A stretch of DNA of 64,000 nt from Trileptium ribeirensis (taxonomy: Eukaryota; Nematoda; Enoplea; Enoplida; Thoracostomopsidae). Under the pieces are notes generated by a model. That model worked only from the letters and a program-made list of their open reading frames with translations, had not been told where the DNA came from and did not search any database. Position 1 is the first letter of the stretch. The number at the start of each line of letters is the position of its first letter. The stretch lies in the NCBI GenBank assembly GCA_030248225.1, contig JASANE010007325.1, forward strand, positions 1-64,000. The letters are read 5' to 3'. A program made the position numbers and the translations under genes. This document shows, piece after piece, positions 33,631 through 44,929 of the stretch.

Positions 33631-33746
33631 AGCTCAACCGGTTGCGGAGATATGGCAGTTTTCCTGTATTTTGGGTGTCATGGGTCCATTCAAAACTTGA
33701 CCCAAAATACAAGAAAACTGCTATATCTCCGCAACCGATCGAGTTG
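33631..33746. repeat. Long hairpin, 46-bp arms and 23-base loop
   Basis: The left arm 33631-33676 and right arm 33700-33746 are inverse complements with about five mismatches. Key text is TTGCGGAGATATGGCAGTTT on the left and AAAACTGCTATATCTCCGCA on the right. Confidence 0.9.
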
Positions 33747-34213
33747 TATAGCCGTTATTGATCTCGTTTTACACAGGAATTTGACCCTCTATATAGTGGC
33801 AAATGTTCTGCCATTTTCATTAGCTATATTTCAGGGTTGAGTCAGAATGGGACAGGAAAACGGCAATATCTCTGTAACTACTCCAATTATATGTTTTTTC
33901 CGTTTCCTGTGTTTTGGTTTTCATGGTCCATTCAAACGCCCATTTTGACCCAACCCTGCAACGTAACTATTATGTGATAACGATATGCAGATAGATATAG
34001 GATGAATTACTTTACAAAATAAGACCAACAACAGCAATACAGCTTAAGAAATTACGAATATATTGAGGCTTTTGTGTATTATTGTTAGCATAGGCCTATC
34101 AAATGGATCATATCCCAAAATTTTATGCAGTCTTATATAGGCTTTGTTATTGTAAACTTTTCTATTATTTTCCCATTATGCTACTTGCTCTCTAATGCTG
34201 TATTAATTTGTAG

Positions 34214-34315
34214 AAAGCGGAAAAACAGTTGACGATTCAACCTGTTGCAAAAGAAAAGGATCTGCTACTGATTTTACTATCTAGGATAGAAAAGTTTGAT
34301 CCCGATATGATACTG
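34214..34315 (+). CDS. POLA1: DNA polymerase alpha catalytic subunit, exon h
   Basis: Thirty-four codons in phase 0, acceptor AATTTGTAG. It encodes KAEKQLTIQPVAKEKDLLLI then LLSRIEKFDPDMIL. The family reads V-x-V-A-A-T-E-R-T-L-L-x-x-F-L-A-K-V-x-K-I-D-P-D-I-I-V before G-H. The donor is a non-consensus GTTGGT directly after CTG. Using it gives D-P-D-M-I-L-G-H with no gap against D-P-D-I-I-V-G-H, whereas the next GT would put a stop in the following exon. An alternative acceptor at 34228 (AACAG) would drop five residues that have no family counterpart. Confidence 0.9.
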
Positions 34316-35684
34316 GTTGGTGCACTGTGTGATAAGAAGAGATAATTATTTTTCGCTGTTGCCGTTGGGCTTTAGTGCACAAAATTATGAAAATAGATTT
34401 CTTTTTACTGCTTTATAGATAAGAACACAAGCCATAATACTATTTTATATCAAACATAATTACCTCGTTTCGCCATTTACTACTTTTGGGTATATACTAG
34501 TTCAAAATGCAACCACGAAGTTGAATCGATTTACCATTCGCTTCTGAATCATGTTTCGTGGAGATTAATATTTAACTATTATATCGAATAGCTTCAGAGC
34601 AACTACATGTGGTAAGGGTTAATACTCTATGCCACGAATTAACGCATATGGTTAGATGTCCGATATTGGAAATTGGGGATTTTTTAAACTGTAGCGCTGT
34701 GTTGTCATGAAAATTATACTTGAAGAATAAAACGACATTTAATGTTAATTCTCAACAGCGGACATTGTTAAATTTCATTACTATTCCGGTTAGTAATAGT
34801 TATTCGCTTCGCTCATTTCTCTCACTATACTTAGAATTCAATTATAAACTAAAATCATAGGTTTATTGTCAAATCTTTGGGGCAGAAATTCTAGGTCTTT
34901 ATATTTCCCAATATAGAAGTTACTTGAATTTTGGCTTTTTTCAAGGATTAAGGTGGATGAGAAAGGTTTTATTTCTTTACGAAAGCAATTAACCATTACA
35001 GTTAAATCGTTTGTAAGCGCGTTAGTTCTAAAAATTAGAGGTTTAGAAAAATTTACGCGCTCAAAGTAGTTCGCATTTGTAGGTTGCAAAAGGAAATACT
35101 TTTATAATGTAAAGTAGCATTGCAGTTTATATCAATATCAAACAGATATACGGAGACCAACTAAAATATTTAGTACCGGGACATACACACAAATTGAAGT
35201 GTTGATATTAGACCTGTAGAAACATTTTTAATTAGCAGCGTCATAGGCATCAGGTAACTGTTTTAGGTATGTCTTAAATTTCAACGTAGAGGAAATTGTC
35301 ACACCTAAGTCTTTTATTTTAGATACAACTGGATGCCTACATAGTCTTCAGATTGACGTTTTGATCAATCAAATTTATGTAGAATTTTTTCGTATCAGTA
35401 TCATGCTGACCTTTGAAATCATGCATTTTTTAACAAATTTTAACAATTTCCATCTGTTTGCACACAGTTTTGTCTGCTACAATAGTGTATTAGTGTTAAT
35501 TAGCCCTTGAATATGATCCAATTAATATACAACTTAAATTACTTTTTTGAAAGAATATAATTGCAGTAAAAGGGGCATATTTTTAATTTTACAGTAGATA
35601 CTGCTTTAATGACGTTTATTCTGTGGCAAATTGAACGAGCCAAAAACCACTATAAAATAGAAACGTTCGTTTCTATTATTTAGT

Positions 35685-35988
35685 TTCACGTTTATACATC
35701 GTAACAATTTTAATTTTAATTAAATAGATAGAGTATTACAGTAAATACATATAATTTCGCCTATGTTACATCATCTTGTTTGTGATTTGTGCCTTCTACA
35801 GTATTTTTCTGCATCAATGTTAAACATAAAATATATTTCACACTTATACATCGTAATAATTTTAATTTTAAATAGAGTATTACTTAAAATACATGATTTC
35901 ACCTATTCTACAGCATTTTGTTTGTGAGTTGTACCTTCTATAGTATTGTTCTGCATCGATGTCAAAACATAAAATAACGTTTTAAAGA
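35685..35988 (+). repeat. 152-bp tandem duplication
   Basis: Units begin TTCACGTTTATACATCGTAA (35685) and TTCACACTTATACATCGTAA (35837). Both run through TTTGTTTGTGA and TTGTTCTGCATCGATGTC-like text. Confidence 0.8.
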
Positions 35989-36289
35989 AAACACGTCGTT
36001 AACCTCGTGATATCCATAAAATCTAAACTTTTTGTACAAACGTTCGGTTGCGTAATAATTTTCTGGTATTATAACAGAAATTTTACGTGTCCTACATATA
36101 ATGAAAATTGATGGGAATAGATGAAAAATGGTATTTTTATTGCGAATATTGACTTCGGACTGCCGTATAAGCGTGATAGATTATAAAAATTTGTCATTCT
36201 AAGAACTAAAATTTTGGTCAACATGAATAATCATAGACTTATCGTAGCAATTTTATGTATACTATGTGTATTTCACGCAAAAATATGTA

Positions 36290-36540
36290 CAGTTACAATC
36301 AGAACTAAGTGCACATAAAATCGAACGAATAAAATATTGAACGAACTTCGTTTAAACGGAAACGAATATCATTAAATAAAACGCAAATTAACGAAGTTCG
36401 ACTAAACGCCAACTAACGAATTTCTATTAAACGCAAAGTAACGAAGTTCAAGTAAACACAAATTAACGAGTTTTAATTAAACACAAACTAACGAAGCTCC
36501 TCTCAACGCAAAACATATTTGTGTGCTAGTACGGTAATAA
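36290..36540. mobile_element. Tc1/mariner-like MITE, copy 3, 3' end degraded
   Basis: The left end is CAGTTACAATCAGAACTAAG after TA (36288-36289). The interior is four or five units of about 30 bp containing TAACGAAGTTC and TAAACGCAAA (36380-36510). A matching right terminus was not found. Confidence 0.7.
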
Positions 36541-36752
36541 TAAGGCTATTAAATTGTTTTTTTAAAGTTATAATTTACTGTTTACATGTCTATATTATGT
36601 GGTATGTTTTACGGTATTATTTATAATCATTGCTATTATATATTACGGTGTGGTTATTCTAGCATGTGTAGACGGTTGCTTCAATCCTGGACGTTTGGCA
36701 TGTTGAAAATACTAAATTTTAGAGCAAGCTACAATGACGTATGATTCTAAAG

Positions 36753-37121
36753 CTGATCTGTCCACAGCCCTCCGAAAAGTGGGGGGGGAACATCGGAGGG
36801 GCCCATATCATTCTCGGGGTAAATTAAAAGTGGGGGAATAAATTTTGCTTAAAAATACCAATATTTCCATATTTTCATGAATTTTTACTACCGTGAATGT
36901 ATCTCAAGCTAAAAACGATATTTTAGCATTATAAATAGAGTGGCAATTAATGTTTAAAAAACAATTTGCAAACAAAAAACATAAATTTTTAGACAAAAAT
37001 TTTTTGGAATTAGTTGAACATGGGGGTTTAGGCCGAGTGAGTTGACGGACAACTGGAAAATCTCACGAACATGGGGATTTGTAAAGTGGGGGCCCATCCC
37101 CCCTTACTGTGGACAGGTCAG
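36753..37121 (+). mobile_element. Family D MITE, copy 3
   Basis: Termini CTGATCTGTCCACAGCCCTC and TACTGTGGACAGGTCAG. Flanks are TAAAG on the left and TAAAT on the right, a 5-bp duplication with one later change. The 369-bp interior matches copies 1 and 2. Confidence 0.85.
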
Positions 37122-37300
37122 TAAATAATGCATACATTAGTGCACCTTGGCCCAAAAAAAATTTACTTCTAAAACACCTAAACACTAATTATATGATAAA
37201 TTTAATAAGTACAATTTGTTAAAATTTATCAATGCAAATTATATAGTCATTGTGTGCTCATATTTTATTAAAAAGCTACTCGTTATTTAATGATTCGTTA

Positions 37301-37541
37301 CTATTTTTTTATTTTGCTTGGCTTAGGACCACGTAAATACGAGTCAATTACTATGCCGCAGTTCCAAAATTTGTGCTCCTTTTCGTTATTACTCGGTGGA
37401 TATTTTTCCACGACAATTGTGCGCACGTAACGGAGTTTTTGTGGACATAATGGATCTTTATTTCTTGCTGTATGGCAATTTCGACCATAGCGATCAGCTT
37501 CCGAAAAACTGCGGAAACCATCTTTGAAGCAAAATTTTTGT
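37301..37541 (-). CDS. Possible 3'-terminal exon of an unrecognised gene nested on the minus strand
   Basis: Read on the minus strand from just after an in-frame TAG (which doubles as an acceptor, CTCTTAG) there are 80 codons to TAG at 37303-37301. They include QKFCFKDGFRSFSEADRYGR, NCHTARNKDPLCPQ, a V-E-K-Y-P-P-S segment and K-F-W-N-C-G-I-V-I-D-S-Y-L-R-G-P-K-P. Cys, Trp, Pro and charged residues are mixed in a way unlike random AT-rich frames, and AATAAA follows within about 50 bases. I do not recognise the family. A longer overlapping minus frame (37351-37707) looks less protein-like. It could be part of an old transposon rather than a host gene. Confidence 0.35.
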
Positions 37542-38379
37542 GGCTAAGAGATTTGTTGGCCATCACGTCGATCACAAATTGGTTTAACTTGGCTGTTGTT
37601 TTAGCGGTGATTGCAGGAGTACTAGAAACTCCAGCCACAGCAGAACCATTTCTTTGCCATTTTGTAGGGAGTTGAGCTGAGTATCTCTGAACCCACCAAG
37701 ACCTCACAGCGATAACCGTGACACCTGTTCTAACCGGTGTTCGCGTACTTCCCCCTGCTGAGTGTTATCCGTAAGAGGACTATCACTACACGCAGACTCT
37801 GAGCCGTGCACTCTGGGAAGGCGCTGGACAAAGTCCAACTCGAGCCCATCAATTAGATAGTTTAAATTGTTGGAAATAAAGTCCGAAATGTATATGCAGA
37901 TTGGAACACCGAATTTTCCACAATTGTACCAGTGCAGCGTTTAGTTGGGGTTGATGCAGAGGAATTTGGACGACCGATAGAGTCTTCAGCAGTGCTGATT
38001 GACTCCGCTAAGTGTGTTGTGTCAGAACCGTAAACATGAGGTTCACAATAGCGAATGTTTGTGGGCGTTGCAGGAGCGGTACCTATAATTTTAATGTGCC
38101 TATTTTATAATATATATAGCGCACTTCAAAAATAAATATTGCCTCGAGCGAACGCCTACCAGTATTATTGAGTACAAAAACAAATTCAATGTCCTATGCA
38201 TAAAGTTTAATGTATTAAAATAGCGCATATGTGATGCATGAGGGACATCGGAGAGAGCGCAATGCCAGAATTCGACCAGCAGTAGTTCTATATGAAATAG
38301 AACAGTCGCAGCAATTGACTGCTACTTGATCGCTCGTAAGGTGGCAGTCAATTATGATACTCGAAGTCCGCAAATTTAT

Positions 38380-38530
38380 TTTATATATATATTAGTCAGT
38401 AACCAGAATCTAAATTAGCGGGTACTTGAATTTTTTTCATATATAAAAAAATATATAAAATATATATTTTTTCATATATATATAAAAAAACAAGTATTAT
38501 ATTGGCTTTGATAATATATATACTGTGGCA
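38380..38530. repeat. AT-dinucleotide low-complexity tract
   Basis: Runs of ATATAT broken by short T and A stretches. No coding content. Confidence 0.9.
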
Positions 38531-39921
38531 GAACTGTAAGCAGGCAGAGATGTAAGCTAGATAATATCATATTATGATACCAAATCTGTTATTGCTTAGC
38601 AAAGCCAATTTTTATATGTAACGTGCTTAAAACTTGTTTCGTTTGGGTGACAACACCAATGTACTTGGGACTGACATGCGATAAAGCTGTCGCTGCTAAG
38701 CTATTGGCTTGTAGATGAGTTAAGAGTGCGGTTTTGCTTTTGGATAGCACGAGCATTCATATTTTGCAGTTCATTTCAATTTTGGTCCCGCTCGCCAATA
38801 TTATAGACCAATCCTTCATATCGAAATTATGATATTCTACTTGATCTTATTAAATAGATAAATTCTACTTTATCTTATTTAAGGTAGCATTCTTTCTTTT
38901 TCTAGTAGAACTAAATTTGTCTAAAATTGATTCAATAACAGAATTAATTTTACCGTCTCGGTGCACACATCTTATAGTATATAGATCTTATAGTAGTTCG
39001 ACTGAATGCCGTATCAATACGTAATAGGTTTATGTTAGTCATATTTAATGTAGCAGAAATTGAAGATTAGTGGTTTAATCTACAATCTAGTCTAAAATGA
39101 TTTCAGCGACTTAGATCATATCATCCTCTCAAAACGTTTTTTAAAAGTCAAATTTCACCAAAAGAGTTAGAAATACATGATACAATAATTAACAGAATGG
39201 AGTTTTTAATACTAGCACACAGATGTTTCGCCTGCTTCACTATTCTCAAAATGATAACAGTAACAATGAAATAGCGTTAATTCAAATGATAATAGCTGTA
39301 ACATAATAGCAATTTTCCAATACGTTAATATATTTATAAGAAAATGAACCTTTTTTGTTAAAGGCATTTTTGCTGCAGTAAACGCTGTGAAAGTTTTCTT
39401 ATGTTTATTTTTCGCTAACACTATTATTTTTGATCTCACTTTAAAATAATAACTGGGCGGTTTGGGGCAAAATGGTAACATGGGCTTGACCTGATGCAAT
39501 TCGACGAGCTCCTTGAGGAGCTTGAAAATTTTCGGGTTCCCTACTCCCTAGTTTGGAGAAGTCTATCTTTTCGGGGAAGAACATGTGTTTATAAATAAGC
39601 AGAAATATTTAGTCTTGAATAAATTTGTGGAATAACGGCTAGCGACAGCAATTTAACTTGTTTAGGTTATTGCTAATATTTAGTCACCAATCAGTAACGC
39701 TGTATTTTGCGTTCGGATGAACGAAGTAAATTGTATATATCATTATGAACGAGTCACGTGTTGAGTAAACCAGCTGTCCGTGTTGAATGAGTGTTGCAGC
39801 AGTCGTTTGTAAAGAGAAACATAGAGTAAATGTGACCTATCACACGCCAAAAATTGGAGAAATAATTGTCTAAATAAAACGATATATAAACCGCGATTTT
39901 AACCTTATTTATTTTAATATA

Positions 39922-40248
39922 CAGTTACAATCAGAATTAAGTGCTCGAAATTAGATCCAAGCTTCGTTCGATTTTGATCGTTTACGTTTAAACGAAAATT
40001 GATCGTTTAAACGAAATTCGATTAACTTAACGTATTTCGATTACGTTAAAATAAAAAAAATTTTATAAAACATGTTAGTTCACATTTAATTTAACGAATT
40101 TCGATTGCGTTGAAATAATATATTTTAATAAAAATATTAGTTTCCGTTTAATTTAACGAATATCGTTTATACGAAGATCGATCGATTGCGTTTTCGTTCG
40201 ATTTGGTCTGCGTTCGATTCTATAAGCACTTAATTCTGAGTGTAACTG
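39922..40248. mobile_element. Tc1/mariner-like MITE, copy 4
   Basis: Termini CAGTTACAATCAGAATTAAG and CTTAATTCTGAGTGTAACTG. The left flank is TA and the right flank TG, a mutated TA. The 327-bp interior repeats TTTAACGAATTTCGATT-like units. It shares the terminal variant of copy 3 rather than that of copies 1 and 2. Confidence 0.85.
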
Positions 40249-40586
40249 TGCTTCCATTTTTATAAAAAATTGATTTTTTAGTTTTAAATTCAAATAGGTT
40301 AAAATGTTATTTCGAAGTTGAGCTGGCATTAAGATAATCCTAAAATATTAAAATGTTTTAATACGTCAAGCACAAAATACATTTTCAAATCACTGTATCA
40401 TTATCGAACATAGTCACCAGGAAAAGTAGTTGTAGACGCGGATGGACGCAGTTTCGTCTGAATGTAAACGGGCACTCATATCGAGCAGTTTCAGATTCAG
40501 ATATAGTTTTGACACCCTTGCTCTCAAAATAATTGTCTGTTCGGACTTATGATCTTGATACATACTGTTATGTTCTAGCTTTTTAG

Positions 40587-40703
40587 GGTCATGATATGTG
40601 CGGATTTCAACTTGATCTCATGTTTCAACGTATGGCCACGCTGAAAGTGCCCAACTGGTCTCGCATTGGGCGCCTGCGCAAGACGCATCTACCAAAGCTA
40701 CAT
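40587..40703 (+). CDS. POLA1: DNA polymerase alpha catalytic subunit, exon i (Exo II region)
   Basis: Thirty-nine codons in phase 0, acceptor CTTTTTAG and donor GTTAGT. It encodes GHDMCGFQLDLMFQRMATLK then VPNWSRIGRLRKTHLPKLH. The family block is G-H-N-I-Y-G-F-E-L-E-V-L-L-Q-R, P-H-W-S-K-I-G-R-L-K-R and M-P-K-L, an unambiguous match. In proofreading B-family enzymes the Exo II motif has Asp after Phe. Here it is Gln, in line with loss of exonuclease activity in alpha. Confidence 0.96.
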
Positions 40704-41299
40704 GTTAGTATGAATAATTAGTGAATTTCTCTTTTGTTTATTTTTCGTTGTTGCGAGCTTGTGTATCCTAATACTAAGAACTTCGTAAAAACGGTAAAAC
40801 ATCCGATGAAAGTTCTGCTGCAGTCCGGGTTGTGCGAATCACTTTGAACACATGTACTTACGAGGACTTACTACTGGATATTATAATATTCAATCGAAGT
40901 TGAACCAGGATACAAATAGCGTGTTATTATTATGGTTCTAGAGATGCTTTCGCATATAATGTTAATGTGGTGGGATTTTCAAGAGCTTTTTAAATATTGT
41001 TGCGGGCTACTAACAGTTGAAAATAGGACAAGCATTATAAAGTTTATAAGCGTCCACTGGTGTTTTCTGGGTTCTTCCTATGCCTTTCTCAGCTTTGTGG
41101 GCCTCTTGGTCACTCGTGCGGGCAACTTTATGGTGTGGGCAAGCAAAAGTTTAAAATTCAAGCTACAAGAAAATCCGGTGTGGGACCAAAAATCCGATTT
41201 TTCGTATCTGGTTCGCTCAACTTCGCATACGTCCCATTACGATTAACAAAATTTTGGCTTAACATTAGCCTGGAAAAAGTGCCCTATTCATCAGAACGT

Positions 41300-42757
41300 A
41301 TTGAAACGTGGTGGAGATTGTGTGTTGCAATGGTGAAATCTTTTAAATTCCGTCTCTGTGTGTGATAGGCCTTAAGTCGGGAATGCCTGAACCGATTTTC
41401 ATGATCTTGGGCTCATTCGAACCGACATAGTCGATTTACCGTGCGCATCCCCTAGCGTTTTTTATTTGGGGTCTGGTTCAGGGGTCAAAATGTAGGTTTT
41501 TGGCCCCATTTTACCACATTTTAGTACCCTTCACGGAAGCAAGGCTATTTTTATCTTAACTTTCGAATTTTTTTCTCTGGATGATTTTATTTCACAGTAA
41601 AATGACAAATGCCGATGTTTTTTTTTCGATTAAGGCCTGGTTCTGGATTTATGGGGTTTGAGGTACGAGGGTATGGCGCCCCAATGGTTCCTCGACCCAA
41701 AATTTGAAAACTTGTTTTGACTTCTTGGGCTGCTGATAAGTTTTACCTAGGGGTTTTCGAGCATGGGAAACTCATTGCCTGTGCTGGTTTTGCTCTGTGA
41801 CTCATGGTTCCTTGGGTACGGGGGTATGACGCCCCACGGTTCGGGTCAGAGGTAAAAATGAGGGTTTTTCACCCCATTTTAGTATCCTTCACAGAAACAA
41901 GCTTATTTTTATCTTAACTTTCGAATTTTTTCTGTGGTTGGCTTTATAATTTCATAGCGAAATGGTAAATGCCTATGCCTATTTTTTGTTTTTCGATTAA
42001 GGTTCCGGTTCTAGAGTTACTGGGTTTGAGGTATGGTGTCCCAATGGTTCCCCGACCCTAAAATCGAAAATTTGTTTTGTCTTCCTGGGCGGCTGAAAAT
42101 TTTCACTTGGGGTTTTTCGGGCGTGAGAAACTCATTGTTGGTGTTGGTTTTGCTCTGTGACCCATGGGTACGCGGGTATGGCGCCCCCAAGGTTCGCGGT
42201 CAGAGCGCAAAATAAAGGTATTTTTACCTCTTTTTAGTACCCGTGACGTAAGCAAGATTGTTTTTATCTTAACCTTCGAATCTTTTTTCTGGTTGGGTTT
42301 ATTTCATAGTAAAACGATTAATGCCGATGCCTCTTTTTTTTGGTGTTCGATTACGGCATCGGTTCATGTTCACCCAAAATTCGAAAATTTGTTCTGACGT
42401 CCTGGGCGGCTGAAAAGTTCTATTTGGGGGTTTTTGGCATGGCAAACTCATTGCCGGTGTTGATTTTGCTCTGTGATCCATGGTTCTATGGATACGGTGT
42501 ATGGCGCCGCTATGGTTCATCGATCCAAAATTCCTTATTTTACTGTTACGTCCTGGTAGGCTGATAGCATGCACTTGAGGGTTTTGGGGCATGGGAAACT
42601 TATTGCCGTTAGTTTTATTCTAACTTGTGCGGTATTGTGTGATATCTACATATAGCATATCGACGTATGTTATCGAGAGCTGACTGGCTGTGCCCCGCAG
42701 TATCCGTAGGTGTATCTATGCTTCACTACGTTCTGCAATCTCGATAGAGTTACTAGT
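41300..42757 (+). repeat. Family C repeat, copy 3, internally amplified
   Basis: It starts GGTGGAGATTGTGTGTTGCA and ends TCTCGATAGAGTTACTAGTT. The middle block (TTTTATCTTAACTTTCGAAT to GGGAAACTCATTG) is present about three times (around 41545, 41905 and 42250), making this copy about 1.46 kb against about 0.6 kb for copy 2. Confidence 0.8.
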
Positions 42758-42795
42758 TATATTTCCATCGTCAACTTTTCGTATTATTAATTGAA

Positions 42796-43982
42796 ACAAA
42801 ACGAACGAACCTCGCAGTGTTTTCACTGAGGACGCTTGGTGGAAAACTCGTGAAAACATCTTTTTTATTTGTTTGTGTCATTCATAACTCAGGACGGATT
42901 GCGCCAAATTTTTTGTTCGATAGCAAAAGTGACGACGACGTGCCTTTTTTGTTTGAGCGCGAACAGCTTTGAACCAATCTTCCGGGTCAAAATGGCAAAA
43001 AACTGTTTTTAAGGGTTCTTTGCCAAATCTGGCAATACAGGTACCAGCATGCGTAACCCATATCTCACGACACAAGCTTCACATCAAAAATATCGAGATA
43101 TACAAATTTGCTGACTATGATATTTTGTGGGACCACTCCCTGAGTCGCAGTGGGCCCAATGGATCGACATATTGCCAGAAATAGTGATTTTTCAGATTTC
43201 GCCGTATTATTGCTTGTTTTTACCTCACAATGAGTGCTTATTAGGTTATCAAGCACGCCGGATACGGTGCTATTCTAGTACCTAGAGTCCAACTTGCCTA
43301 TATTATACTTTTTTATGGGGTTGCAAGGGTTTCACGGTGATGAACCCTGTTTTCAAAATGTGCGTTTTCATTTGTCTGATAATGTTTTGCGTTTAGGGCA
43401 TCACGAATGGTCTATATATAGCTATTTCTTAATTTGGTTATCTAAGACTTTTCATGGGTTTAGGATCAATGAACCCTATTCCCAGATTATGGTTTATAAC
43501 TGAGTTTTCTTTATATGTCCTTAAATATTGACGGCGATTAAGCATTAGGCTTACCGTATTCTAAACTACCCGATAGTGTCAAAACCACATCCTTTTCGAC
43601 AAAGTTGGAGATTAAGGTCCTTTGACTCTCTGCGGAGACATGTTTTTTAAGTGTCTTGAGTGTGTTAAGGGTCAGTGAACCCGACTTTCAGAATATAGTC
43701 TGTCTTCAGTTGATTGGATACGTACAGATCGTCAAGAATTGTTTATATAGGTTTTGCGGTATGCTGAATACGATGGTTTGGTTATCTAGAGACCATAATC
43801 TAGAGATCTAAATAGTTGATCCTTTGTCAGCTGTTTTCGACAGGTTTAGGGTCGATGAGATTTTAGGATTTTCAATGGATTCACTGTTCTGACTTTTTAT
43901 GGTGGTATGTACGTCAAACACAGGCTGTTACAGGTGATTAAACAAAATAACTTAAAATAAAACCACGCTCGCTCCGTTCCAC
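42796..43982 (+). repeat. Family B repeat, copy 3
   Basis: It has the same order of blocks as copy 2, with AAGGGTTCTTTGCCAAATCTGG intact at 43012-43033, which is the empty site of the PWWP transposon. It ends ACCACGCTCGCTCCGTTCCA. The 3' two thirds are irregular repeats of CTGAATACGATGGTTTGGTT and TTTAGGGTCGATGA text. Confidence 0.8.
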
Positions 43983-44254
43983 CCTCGCTTGCGAGTTACT
44001 TGTGTTTCTGGGTGCACAAAAATTAAATTCTTCGTATCTAGGTCAACTAAAGTGGGATTGATTTTGTGTATATCTGCCTGTAGTGAATTGTTTTGATGTT
44101 GTCTCCGGCTGTCTATTTCGTTAAAGAACATTGACAAGAACAAGTTAAAAAACTTTCTTCAACGTTGTTCAATTGTTCTGCAACATTGTTCAATTTTTAT
44201 AAGTTGGCTGTAGGCTGAAAAATTCTTGTTCAGTAATAATAATACCCTTCGTTA

Positions 44255-44500
44255 TTTCAATATCGAAAACAAGCAACACACTGAACCCCTAACGGTTTAT
44301 TATGCAAAGTAGTCGCACAAGCCCTTTTTATTTCGCTCACTAAAATATCGAAAACAAGCAGAACACCGAACCCCGAAAGTTTTTTTACAATATTTTCTCA
44401 TGCTCTTTGCTAGTTATTTCACTCACTAAATATTGAAAACTAGCAAAACGTTGAATACTTTACAGCAAACCTGAATTTTCATTTAGTCCCTAAAATAACA
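44255..44500 (+). repeat. Three diverged tandem units of about 85-95 bp
   Basis: ATATCGAAAACAAGCA(A/G), then ACAC(T/C)GAACCCC, recurs at 44263, 44347 and, more diverged (ATATTGAAAACTAGCAAAAC), at 44429. Each is preceded by TTTC(A/G)CTCACTAAA-like text. Confidence 0.7.
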
Positions 44501-44929
44501 AAACCAAGTGTGTGTTACACCCCTTTTATTAAGTGAATGGTGCTTTGGCCAACTATGGTTGGAAATTCAAGAGTATTTACGAAATGTATGTAAATGCATA
44601 TTGTTTATAAATGCCATTAATACAATTATTGACAAGGGGTTCGCCAACCCCAAATTCAAAAGTTGAAAACCGAACACCGAAAACAATATGCTTTGTTGAA
44701 AATTCCGTTTTGCGTGTTTAATGGCAGTGGTTCAAAATGTTTGGTTTGCAGATTATGAAATGCAATAATGATTTACTGCAACTAGAGTATCTTGACCCAT
44801 TGCAGCCTATGTTAGCAAAATAACATTAGCCATTGGCGAACGCATAATAAGTATCAAAGGAACCTGATCATTGTGTGTATAACGTATAATTGGACGACAG
44901 ATGAAGCAAAAAATCTGGATAATTCTAAA

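Larger units (their letters stand above)
32990..34080. repeat. Cluster of direct and inverted 130-200 bp repeats
   Basis: The unit, holding a GGTTACAGAGATATTGCCTT-like start, TTTCCTGTATTTTGGGT, CATGGACCCGTTCAAAA and AATAACAACACGTTATATG, recurs near 33005, 33465, 33640, inverted at 33700, and at 33870. One direct/inverted pair forms a long hairpin (33631-33746). Opposite-strand open frames at 33512-33712 and 33652-33840 encode related peptides only because of this symmetry. Confidence 0.75.
29538..34213. other. POLA1 intron with a dead LINE, a family C copy and a tandem inverted region
   Basis: In order: LINE remnant (29755-31095), family C copy 2 directly abutting it (31096-31710), about 1.2 kb with nothing recognised (31720-32980), a repeat cluster with inverted copies (32990-34080), and Tc1-like MITE copy 2 inside that cluster (33168-33417). 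Confidence 0.6.
34316..40586. other. POLA1 intron of 6.3 kb
   Basis: It holds a 152-bp tandem duplication (35685-35988), Tc1-like MITE copies 3 and 4 (36290-36540, 39922-40248), a family D MITE (36753-37121), a possible minus-strand terminal exon (37301-37541) and an AT-only stretch (38380-38530). The rest, notably 34316-35640 and 38530-39900, shows nothing recognisable. Confidence 0.55.
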
